Shown: in pieces, positions 22,856 to 33,700 of the stretch
Position numbering within the stretch: position 1 is the stretch's first letter
How the letters are laid out: every line of letters begins with the position of its first letter
Source of the DNA: Polytrichum commune
Taxonomy: Eukaryota; Streptophyta; Polytrichopsida; Polytrichales; Polytrichaceae
Reading direction: 5' to 3'
Assembly (NCBI GenBank): GCA_950295325.1
Contig: OX485807.1
Location: 26,631,666-26,695,665, forward strand
Length of the DNA stretch: 64,000 bases
Notes under the pieces: generated by a model
Seen by the model: only the letters and a program-made list of their open reading frames with translations
What the model was told of the DNA's origin: nothing
Databases searched by the model: none
Position numbers and translations under genes: made by a program

Positions 22856-23905
22856 TCAAGAAGGTTCAAGACCTGCTTCAAAGGCGAGCAAGCTTCTCTT
22901 GATGTCAAGGCCGAACGCGTAGCCGGTGAGGTTCCCATTCTTACCCACAACACGGTGACAAGGAACAATGAGGCAGACAGGGTTACGGCCGTTGGCCATA
23001 CCCACCGCCCGAGCTTTTCCAGGCTCTCCCATTAGCTCGGCCTGCTCCGAGTAGGAAATGGCCTTCCCGAATGGGATACGGGACATCGCGGCCCAAGCTT
23101 TGCGCTGAAACGGAGTTCCCTCCAATGAAACGGGTAAAGAGAATGTTTTCCGCGTGCCGGCAAAGTACTGCTCTACTTGCTCTTTCGCCTGAACAATTAC
23201 GGCAAAATTTTCAAGGACTGCAACACACTGAAGACACAGACATCACGAACGTCTAAATTCACATCCCCACACTGACTTCACATTGAATCAAACCACAACA
23301 GTGAATCTGTGCCTGGTACTAGACATATATTGCAATTTGAATCTAATGTTTCAGTATGTCATAGCTGCAAGACCTACAAGAATGAAAGGTGAATTGAATT
23401 GATGTTGAATAAACCATAAGCTAGATGTTGAGTTAGCACTGAAAAGAATTGGCGACATATCATCATCCACAGAGTTGAGCACTTTGATCTCTCCACACAG
23501 ATTGAACATACGAACTGATACCAGACCTTCCAGAAAAATTATACAATCAATCCTAGAGAGAACAGCAAAATGCTTCCCAGAATTTTGAGGAACGCAAGGA
23601 CCCATCAAGAAATGATGTTGATCAGTTAGCACTGGAAATAAATTAAAACCTGAAGGACTTGTTCAACATTGACTCAACATTATTCAACTAGCCACTTGCA
23701 TTTTGTGATTGTCTCTCTGGAAATCCGGGTAAAGAAGTACCAGAATTAGTACGGGATTTGCAACATTTGCATCTACTTTGACGCTGTCTGTGGGAGGTTT
23801 CCCGAAGAATGCTTTGTGGATTGCAGACTCGGATGCCCCAAGGGTGAATGGTCCGACTGGGGTATCCACAACCGCGTACGAGAGCGTCTTCATAGCCATG
23901 GCCAT
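22856..23905 (-). CDS. MGMT: Methylated-DNA--protein-cysteine methyltransferase (O6-alkylguanine-DNA alkyltransferase), 2 exons, 174 aa
   Basis: Minus-strand exons are 23905-23753 and 23227-22856 (525 nt, phase 0 junction). The start is the first ATG (ATGGCCATGGCT); the open frame upstream has only TTG. This suicide enzyme moves the alkyl group from O6-alkylguanine to its own cysteine. Visible landmarks are the N-terminal strand pair (TPVGPFTLGASESAIHKAFFG, about 15-35), YFAGTRKTFSLPVSLEGTPF (72-91), the helix-turn-helix with IPFGKAISYSEQA (102-114), the hinge RAVGMANGRNP (N129 as the Asn hinge), the active site PCHR with C141, and the downstream LTGYAFGLDIKRSLLAFE. Length matches small Ogt/MGMT proteins. 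A spliceosomal intron argues against bacterial contamination. Splice sites were chosen by phase and family fit; an alternative acceptor 10 bases downstream would need an implausible donor. Confidence 0.93.
23325..23690 (+). repeat. Dispersed family-D repeat in the gene E intron
   Basis: Has 'ttgcaatttgaatctaatg', 'catagctgcaagacctac', 'gatgttgagttagcactgaa' and, near its right end, a second 'gttagcactggaaataaa', 'cctgaaggact' and 'cattgactcaacatta'. It fills most of the 525-bp intron and is longer than the copies in gene A. Confidence 0.6.
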
Positions 23906-25689
23906 ACTCGGAAACCCCAAAACTTCCAATCCCTCGTATGCTAACAAAGCTTACAAGTCAGAAGTGAAAAAGAGAGGAAATTCAATTTCACAGATGACTC
24001 GGCAGAGCTCAAGTTATAAGACCCACCTCTCGGCTCCGAGTGTCCTATCATACCGACAAGCTTATTGATTAAGACTGATCATAATATGAATATTATAAAG
24101 GCCGGCTTCGTGAGGAAGCTAGCATGAATGGAGCGGAAGTTGTGGTCGTAACTTCTTATGGAGGTAGATTCAAGTAGCGAAGAAAAAACTGCCGTGAATG
24201 TGAGCAATCAGGCAGCTAAAAATTGCATCCAATTGCAGCACCGATCATCGCATTATTCAGTTGAGTCTGTATGCTCGGTGGTGCTGGGAAACAAGCACTA
24301 AGCTTACACCAACATATTCAGGCTGAAAAATCTGGGTGAAGCAGTGTACTGTTATTATTGGAATGAAACGGTTGATATCAGTTGAATAATGTTATGTCAA
24401 TGTAATGAAATAAAATATATGATGGGTTTGTAAAAGTGGGGGCACTTCATGATCATCCCAATTAGTGCGTGTTGCTATTCAGAGTTATGCAGTCCAATAA
24501 CGTCTTCCTCATGAGTTCACTTTTTACTAACGAAAGTTCAATAGGTTGCTCAAACATTATAGACATAAATGGCTTTACTTGGTAAAATATTACATTCTCT
24601 TTACATAGTTACAACACTGTGTAACTACAAAATAGTAACATGTATTAATAGGGATAATCGGTATAGAAGCATAGAGAGAGAGAGAGAGAGTCCTAAGGTG
24701 TTGAGGCCTTAAAGTGACACTTTAAGGAACTTTTGCTATTCCATGCACGTTAGATAGCTTTGAAAAAATTCCAAAAAAAATCCTTAGACTTAGCAAATCT
24801 ATACAAAGTCTACCAGAATAAATAAATAAATTTATATGCAACCTACATAAATTTGCAAAGTCATTTTAGGAAATGAGCCTTTTACTCTCCACTAGAGGGT
24901 CCATTGATGTTGGATTGCTAGGTGAGAATCACACAAAATCAACCTTATCACAAATGAGCATCTTTTGTTTAATGAATATGTTGTTCCCCTTTTGTGGATC
25001 ACTTCTTACACCACCTCGTTGAGCGGATAGATTCCCAATTAGCCATTATGATTGGCCAAAGTAGGTGCCCTTCTTAAAGCGTTCTTGCATCCTTCTTACA
25101 CTGCTATTATGAATGGCAAAAGTGGTGCTATTTTATACTTAATGTTGCATATGATTATTTGCTTTGAACAATGACTTACTAGAATGGCATTGTTGCACTC
25201 ACTTGTTGACGGCTTAAGGATTAAACATAGGCACCACCAAAAGGAAGGTGCTACTTTAAGGCCTCAATACCTTAAGTTGTTGCAAGTTATTGCTTCATTT
25301 ATCCCTGTGAATCAAAGGGAGGAAGCGTCAGTATTTGGAAGTGAACTTGAACCGACATGGTGGATAGTTGTCTATTAAAGTAGGAAAAACCTTTCCCAAG
25401 TACAGTAGTCACCGCAACGCTTCAATGCTTAAGAATGGAAGATAACCGCCAAATGTAGGTTAGTCACCCATATTGTGAATTGGAAGGTTACTGTAACATA
25501 CATCTAAGAAAGCACCTTCTTTGAGAGGACTTCTCCTTGCAATTGCAAATTTGCACTTGAGTCACGTGGCCTAAGGATACTCCATTTTTTTCATGATATG
25601 ATGAAGGGTAAGTAAATAATTGTATTTGGGGTCATTTTTTGTTTGGTATTAGGCAATGCTATAACTAATTACAATTATCTCATTTTTTT

Positions 25690-25870
25690 TTATCAACAAA
25701 GGTTAAATTGGTTGCTTGGACATTATAGAAAGTTAACATCTTCACTTAGTAAAAATTTACATTAATTGTAAAGAGATCTAGGATTGTATAACTCCAATTA
25801 ATAAGTGACTCTAAAACATATATCAAATGTAGTGCTAAGATATGTGGTGCTAATGCAGTTTATAATTTAG
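25690..25870 (+). repeat. Dispersed AT-rich repeat (family F)
   Basis: Matches 31235-31410 (gene F intron 12) and partly 24530-24660. Shared words are 'ggacattatagaaa' or 'ctataatg', 'cttagtaaaaat', 'ccaattaataagtgact' and 'tgtagtgct' or 'ggtgtag'. Confidence 0.5.
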
Positions 25871-26246
25871 TTTGTAACATATATCAAATGTAGTGCTAAT
25901 TCAGTTTATAATCTTATTCAGACACCAATAATTTTGCAGGTTCTATGATTAGGTGTGGGTATTAGAACTTTTTAAGAAGCAATTTGATTATGTGCTCATA
26001 AGTTATTATCTGTTTTATGCTCAATAGTCAAAATAATTTAGGGACCAATATATAATTATGTAAATAGAAGGGATCTCCACTTGGATGTAGAATGAGCTAT
26101 TCATACGAGCTCCATCAAATTGCGAGGAAGATTGCTACGGCCTCAATTAGGATTTGTGAATCACCATGTAACAATCATAAAAGTGTCTATTTTAGGCCCA
26201 CTTATGAGACCAACATGCTGACAATAATCATGATTGCATGTAACTA

Positions 26247-26600
26247 GTTGGCCTTGGGCTAAATCATATCTATGTTTGGCTAGGCCCCGCCTCTCCCACG
26301 CCTCCTTCATTGTCCGCACATGCATGGGAACTCTTCCTCGTTGGGAACCAATGTGACAATACCCAATCAAAATTACAAATTTTCAAGTTGACATCATTTT
26401 CATTATTCCCAAGTTATTTGATAGAGTTCCTTCACATGCCAAAGGAGCTTAATGGCTTAAGTGAACGGGTATCATCACATTGATTCCCAACAAGGAAGAG
26501 TTCCCACACAGGTGCAAGTAGGAAGACCAGGCAATGAAGGAGGCGTGAGAGTGGCAAGGCCCACCCGAACACAAGTGTGATTTAGCCCAAGGCATCTCAT
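26247..26600. repeat. Inverted repeat with ~130-bp arms
   Basis: Left arm about 26247-26375, right arm about 26466-26600, loop about 90 bp. GCCTTGGGCTAAATCA (left) faces GTGATTTAGCCCAAGGC (right), and GGAACTCTTCCTCGTTGGGA faces TTCCCAACAAGGAAGAGTTC. Similarity is roughly 80-85% by eye. No target-site duplication is obvious. Confidence 0.8.
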
Positions 26601-27214
26601 TGTTTCTTGCATTCAAATATGCAAACTTCGTGCAACCCACTTCCATGAAAACAACTTCCTCAATTCTCCATGATATCATGCTCAATTCATTTGTGTCAAT
26701 TTTTAGCACAGCATATCTTAAGGACAACATACCCAAGATCACAAGAGACTTGGGCAGCTTGAAGACAGGGGAGGTTTGGGCCTTAAGACACCCAGTGACA
26801 AGTGAGCATGAACATGAAAGTGCACATGGCACACCTTGAATTCAGAAACCAAGACAATTCTGTCCAAAAATAGTGATAATGCTTTGGTTGTATGGAGATA
26901 TCTCGGTGATTGTAAAAGTCCTCTTTCAGTGTTGCTTACACTTTCTAAATGATTTTCTACAACATTCTACTGCATCTATGTTTTGATGTATGGACAGCAT
27001 AGGTACAAAAAGCCCACCCAACTCTTGAAGCTTCATAATTTCGGGCTTCCAGTCAACCAGCACAATGGGTTGTGTGCTGTCAAATGAAGCGGATCAAACG
27101 AAATAAATGTTGGAGCAGATTTTGGAGCTCCAGAAGGCGTTGTTAGATTTACAGTTCTTTTGAGAGAACTCCATGACGCGTGCACGTGTCGCTCAATTTG
27201 TAAATGAAAGCATC

Positions 27215-27740
27215 CAGCAAATGATCAGCAGCACCATTTTGATGCTCTTGCACCCTACCAATACAAAAAATTGAGGCGAGTTTCATTACCATCAGCTATG
27301 TCGTAATCCCCTCTCCACGACAAACTGCGTGAAGAAATTCCCCGAACCAGCCTCTTGAGGGCGTCCTTACCATCTTCGACATGTTTAAAAATATAGATGA
27401 GGTCAGCCCAATTACGTGAATAAGAGCATCCAGCAATCAATCACTGGCACATTGTTGACAATGCTCTTGTACCCTACCAACAAAAATCTCGAGGCAAGTT
27501 TTAATCACCATCTTGTATGTTTAGGGTTTAGGGTTTAGAGTTAGGGTTTCTCGGCACAGCACAAGGAGATAATTGACCCTTGCAATCGAGCAGAATTTCC
27601 CTGAAGGGAGCCTGGTGAGGTTGTCCTTGCCAACTTCGACAAGTTCAATGATATAGATGAGGCCAGCCCCATTCATGTACGAAAGCATCAGCACATTGTT
27701 GATGTTCTTGCACCCTTACCAACAACAAAAATGCAAGGAG
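27215..27740 (-). pseudogene. Two degenerate tandem copies of the gene F terminal coding region
   Basis: Downstream of the gene F stop, about 27421-27675 and 27215-27420 repeat the last ~220 bases of its final exon and 3' flank. Shared + strand landmarks are 'ctcttgcaccctaccaa', 'gtcgtaatcccct' or 'gttgtaatcccct', 'gagggcgtccttaccatctt' or 'gagggtgtccttgccatctt', and 'aattgacc'. Read on the minus strand, the outer copy still encodes a tail like the true C-terminus (...SSRSLSWRGDYDIADG, versus ...[17 protein letters not shown]). The inner copy is broken and carries a telomere-like TTTAGGGTTTAGGG patch near 27521-27540. Confidence 0.75.
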
Positions 27741-27744
27741 ATTT

Positions 27745-30700
27745 TTAATCGCCATCGGTTAAGTTGTAATCCCCTTTCCTTGGTGACCCGCGAGAAGATA
27801 ATTGACCCGTGCGGTCCAACAGAATCTCCCTGAAGGAGGCTCGTGAGGGTGTCCTTGCCATCTTTGACACATTCGATGATTTAGACGAGCTATTAGTACT
27901 CTCCACAGCTTCTCTTGGCTCCTCCTTCATTCCTGCGCCCCACAAACCTCCTCCCCCCACAGGTTCGGCCTCAGTGAGGACGACATATGGCCCATGTACA
28001 TGGTCCCGGGCTGCATCCCGGAGGCCTTTTAGGTTTAGATCACAGGAGGGAATCCAGCAGGAGGCAAGAGCCACCTGCTGTTGGCGGCAGGTGTGTTGGA
28101 GGGCGATGAGGCAACCCACCATCAACACAAAGACAGCAACAAGAAATAGGGTGCCCAGATGCAGCTGCCACCAGGTGCGGACTGCACCGTCACCTGTACA
28201 CATTCCCTCTCGACTGTTGCCTTCCTCGCCACTGAAGAGCGTGCGGTCCGAACAGTCCAGTCGTGCACCACATGCCATGTTGTATGACTCACATGCGGAG
28301 TGGCACACGCGCAGCCTGTTGTCGCCGTCCATGTCGCAGCGTTGGATGGATATCTGTTTGCCCACTTGTGAGTTTTAGACCATCACACAAGCCAAAAGAA
28401 GCCAGATACTGAACACTAATCAACACCTTGGAAGGTGAAGGTTAGCTCATCCACCTAACCAGAATTACAGCAAAGGTCCGAGGAGACATCCACACTGATT
28501 CTATCGACCCCCTCCATAACAAACTCCACATCCCCCTTGAAGCCACCCACACATACATGCATGAAACAAATTCACCTCATAGCCCTCAAATGCCTCACCA
28601 TGCTCATGCTAAACAAACAGCTCCTCAAGAACCACCAAAACCCTATCCCCCCTCCCTTGGACCCAAACACACTGCTCCCCCCCCCCCTCTCAAGGGTCCA
28701 ATGACCCTCGCCTTTCCCCTAAAAGAGACCACCTCCAACATGAGGCGGTTGCCCTTGTCCCATAGACTTGCTCCATAAATCCAGCCCAGGTTTACATATG
28801 ATCTTAAGGCTATGATCAAGGGTGAATGTGCAGATGGAGCATGTGGATGGTCATTCTGCTTTGATGTGGAAAATAGGAACCCCACAAACTTGATCTTCTC
28901 ATCACTCTTCATATCCGAGCAAAAGAGATGGATCATCTATTCGCTGAAGAAGGGTATGGACAGCGTCTAATCAATGAAAGGAAGTTCTAAAATGTAAATA
29001 TGACCCATCTATTTTGCAATAAGGTATAATTTGGAATTTTACACACATCTGAGAAATCAGAAATCCAGGGAACACTCCACATTACTGACACTGATGGAGG
29101 ATTGACATTTGCAACTCCAATCGAAGCTAGATAATGTAAGTGAAGAACCACTCTCCTGCAAAGAGCTCATTCCCTTTCAAACTCGTCACAAGGGGCTCTA
29201 TGACCCCGTCCAAGTGATTGGTCTCCTTTGTCTTCTGCCTAGGTTGATAAGATGCCTACTGTTTTCATTGGAGTAAATAGATGGTCTGAAATTTAAGAAT
29301 AGAAAACAGATGGGATGGGATGGGATGGGATGGGATAGGAAGAGATGGTACATACCCAGCAAGCAAGGCGCTTCGCTGCTGTGGAACAATAGCTCTTGTC
29401 CAAAACGCCAATGAGAGTAAGACTACTTGGAATCAGGCGATTATAGTTGGGCAATACGACAGCCGTCTCAAGCTGCTGTAGGACCGACAGCTCGCTCGGG
29501 GCACAGTGTTGACCATCAGCTTCTCCCACCAGCACATCCTTACACAAGGACAGACTGGAAACAAGGGCTGTGTTATTTTGGCATGTATAGCCTGCATAAT
29601 CTGAGCATCGGAACTCGCACACTCCATTGTCACAGACACCTCCATGTAGGCTGCATTGTTCATCACACCCAGCTGCCACAGGTCTCTTTGTGAGCACTTA
29701 GACAGAGGTCATAAGGAGTCCCCCTTTCTACCACCCCATGACAGCATATTCCACACATGATGGCAAATCTGCTTAGACTTCTTTGCTTTGGCCTCGCATA
29801 CCGGGGGCAATGAGGCAAAGCAAGTTGTGCAATTAAGACATGGTGACAATGGAGCCACTTCCACACAATTCCAATTCGAAGTGCCTTAAAACTCTTTTGG
29901 GTCTTGGCAAACGAACGGATTTTAACACAATGGCATTTTGTGTTGTTGTAGTGTTTGGTCTACTGACAAAGTTAGTAGGAACAGGTGGGGTTTTAGAATA
30001 TTGAAAGTATTTTACACACACAAAATCTAACATCATTACGAAATAATTCTGGAGATTGGGAGAAAAGGGCCCCTACTGAAGGAACACAGAGCAGACCAGA
30101 CAAGAATTTTAGTACCACAGAGCAAACACTTCTCCGGTGCATGAAATTACCAGTCGAGCAGTCTACACCCGTGTAGCCTTGATCACATTCACAAAGTCCA
30201 TCTACGCATGATCCATGACCACTACATCTGCTAGGGCAAACACCTGTAGATCATTTCCAACTTCCAGGTTAGTGTTGTATTACTTTTTCATCATTAAAGC
30301 TTCAAGAACAGCTGCTCTACGCACAGGTGGAAAATTTGATTGCAAGATTGTCAAGCTCTCATGTCCTCCCCGCAAGAATCAAAGTCTCAGGTTCATGTAG
30401 AATGTTTGGTAAAGAATAGTAACAGATGATTTACCAAAAACAACCACTGGATCAGACCATCCCCCACGTAATTTTTGCTGGTTCCAATGCCTTTATACCT
30501 TTTTATGCAGCCATGGTAAAGGCTGCACATGTTTCCAAAAAAATGACGATGATCACTGCATTTCTGGGCATTTCCCAAAATGCAGCAATCGTTGTAACTG
30601 CATTTTGTTCTCATGTACAAAATCAACAATGATACTTTGAGTTGCGTCAAAAAGGCTCAAGGACAAAGACCTCTACCTCGGACCGGTACAATCTTTTATG

Positions 30701-33700
30701 AGACAATGTTGTCTATCAGGAAGGAGACTTACGTTGGCTACAATCTTGAGCGCCAAAACCTTGAAAACAGTGACATTCCCCATCAATACACTCGCCGTTA
30801 TAGTGGCAATGGTGTGGACACTGTCCTGGCACTAGAAGAGAAATGTCTTCACAAAGTTCGTGGTACTTAGGGCAGACCAAGTTCCCTACAGATGTTTCAC
30901 AAGCACGGGTCAGTTTCTCTACTCTAAACAGACAAATATTTTGAGGAGATTAATGTCACATATAGCTAGGGAATCACCACTCGAAAAGAAAGTTCTAAAA
31001 CGTATAGAAATGCATATGATCGCATCATACCATTAAAACCTGGAAACTCTATCCGTCCACCTTCTTCTGGGCAGGGTCTCCACACTCCATCAACAGAAAC
31101 CTGCAAAGTCACGCCACCTTCCACCAATTAAGCTTTGCAATCTGGTATTATTCTCATAAAAACCAACAGCAATCAGATCACTACACTAAATATGATATTC
31201 AGTGTCACTTACTATATAAAGTTACACAATGATATATCATTTTACTATGGATATATTTTTTACCAAGTAAAGTTGTTAATGTTCTATAATGTTCTATAAT
31301 GTCCAAACACCAATTTGACATTTGTTGGCAAAATAGAGATATACAGTTTATAGATATGGCATTGCGTGATTCCAAATAATAAGTGACTCAATACAATATT
31401 TGGTGTAGATACTTCAGACTACCACAGCTCTATTACATCCACCACTTGTTGGGAACATAAGAAAATGTGAGACACACTCAAAGAAAATGATGGATGTGTA
31501 GAACAAGAAATAGAGACTATTTTTCTTGGGTTGAAAGGGAACATTCAACTAGTCAAAGCATAAGGTCAGACCTCAAGAGTATGATTGATACACCGCCGCA
31601 GATAGCAACCATTGCCCTGGGTCATGGATCCTCGAACAAACCCAGAGCGAACAAGTGAGGATGTCATGCACCTGCAGCCAACAATATATTGTACCTTAGC
31701 AAGTTCTATCAAATCAAAATAGAGATTTCCATGTAGATTCTATAATCCCTCCTTTGCAGCACACAAATGTCTAAGGTAAACTTAATGACTTCTCCACAGA
31801 TGGGTCTCATTTGTGCTACCTTTATGCAATGCTTACCTAGAATCATGACCTCGTGTCTCCCCAAGCATTCTATCAGGAGCCCTCGCACCAGTGGTATCTA
31901 TACAGGACCCATCAGAGTATGCCACAAAGTACGCACAGTAGTCTGCCAATGATGATTGGCCTCCTGTAACCAACAATTATCAATGAGTCAATCAACAAGC
32001 AGAACTTGAAACTCAATGAACTCATTATGTCTTGTCAGCATGCTATTTCCTGCATACAAGATTTATGCAGTATGTCAGAAAGGAATCTCATTTGAGAACC
32101 ACGAAGAGTTATCTGTGTTGGATTCCATTTATTTATCCTTTTCTTTAGCACCACCATTGTCTTTCAAAATTACCCTTAAGGTAGAGCATGCCAAAACCAA
32201 TAACCCACCCAGAACCAACACCCTCACATCTTGTACATCAATAACATATTGATTTTGTAAATGTCCACCACCTTAACATCAGGCTCCTGTGATAGTTTTG
32301 GGTCACCTACCAATAAAACTTTAAAACCTTATAACTTTTGCATACGAATTTCAGATAAGACGTACTTTGGTGCGTTGGAATCCCCTGTCGATTGCTAACA
32401 TGAATCATTTGAAAGTTATACTTGTGAGAATGATATCTATACTCAGTGCTTAAAGTGACAGTTTTAGCACAATCTACCTTACTTGAATATATTCATCAGC
32501 AGGGTTGCAGCAGATATTTTGCCCATCTATACCAGACACTTCACTCAAAACGTAGATTCCAAGCCAGGATCTTGAAAGGTGAGGCGATAATGAATACCTT
32601 TGTTGGCCTCAGGGAAATAGCGTGCCCAAGCTGGGAGGTCACCATTATATTTTGAAATAGGGCAAAAGCCCTCAGCTTCACGATTGTATGTACAGCCAGA
32701 CAGGGCAGTGTTATTGCAATGGTACGCTCCATTCCAAGCATCACATCTCAACAGCAGAAATTCAGAACCTTGATTCCTGCCCCAGTCCAGCTTCTCTGCC
32801 ATGCTGTAATTTGCTTTGTACCAACCACTATCCTCCAATAGTGCCAACGTCATGGCAGACACAACTGACCTTGTGTCAACCGAGCCCGTCATTATTTCAT
32901 TCATCAGCAACCTCTTCTCCCAGTGCGAACCTGGCATGTAAAAAGAACTTGCTGATAAATTTCCAGAGACAAATGTACTCAGTTTATTTTACCAAGTAGT
33001 TGTATTAACTTCTTTCAACACGCTGTCTCAATACAACAGGAAGTACCCTCTAACAGCTGCTCCAAGGCTGTTATTGTCTATATGTTAAAACCCTCGATAA
33101 ATTACTTCATGATTCAGTAAACCACGACAACAAACCCCCTTGCACTTTCATGGCTGGATACTTTAGCAGCAAGTTACATGAAAATTAGAGATTTTCATTA
33201 TTTGTCATAAAAATATCAAAAAGGATATAGTCAAGAATCATACCTGCAGTGCCTCTTCCCCCACCATCTTCCAGCTCCAAGCCTGTAAAGTCCTTTGTAT
33301 ATGCCTGATAAATAGTGGTTCAACAAAAGAGAAATTCAGTTCCTTTATTTGCTAGATCCTTATCTCTCCCCTGCCCAATCTACCCTGGCTCCCAGCAGGT
33401 TGTGTTTACATTCGGAACTATCTCAGTTCTGTTTATGTGAAAAACAAGAAGATTCTGTAAATTAAGTGTACTAGTGAACTTCTTACAACTGATGATGACC
33501 TACTGCAGGATTTATCACTATATGCTTATCTCACCCCGTAGTGCTGTCTTGAATGCGCCATGACACGCGGCAAGATCACCCGCGTAACCATACGCCCCAG
33601 ATTTGAGTCAAACTCTTGAACAACAACCTGCAATCATGCATGGAGCCCCGTTTTCATTTTAATTTAGAATTCTGACTTGATTATTGAAGAAGCTTGAAGT

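Larger units (their letters stand above)
23906..27204. other. Intergenic region between genes E and F
   Basis: No gene is supported. It contains a GA microsatellite (24676-24691), AT-rich repeat copies at about 24530-24660 and 25690-25870, a duplicated 'catatatcaaatgtagtgct' (25818 and 25879), and a long inverted repeat at 26247-26600. The 5' end of gene E and its promoter lie at the left edge. Confidence 0.5.

Noticed and set aside
23218..23227. Acceptor 10 bases further downstream for gene E exon 2
   Set aside because: Requires a phase-1 donor (GTTGAA) far downstream in exon 1, adding 29 unrelated residues. The chosen pair joins NP to CVAVLENF in line with the family.
26449..26832. 127-codon minus-strand frame with a faint retroelement-protease look
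   Set aside because: The supposed motif is too weak, and half of the frame is an arm of an inverted repeat.
27809..28378. 189-codon plus-strand frame
   Set aside because: Antisense shadow of the final leishmanolysin exon, whose minus-strand reading has the cysteine pattern, membrane segment and correct splice phase.
29340..29356. Alternative exon 16 donor (GTACCA) of gene F with acceptor at 28359
   Set aside because: It keeps frame but inserts extra residues. The GTATGT donor with the acceptor before ATATCC gives RLACW-ISIQRCD, which fits the family better.
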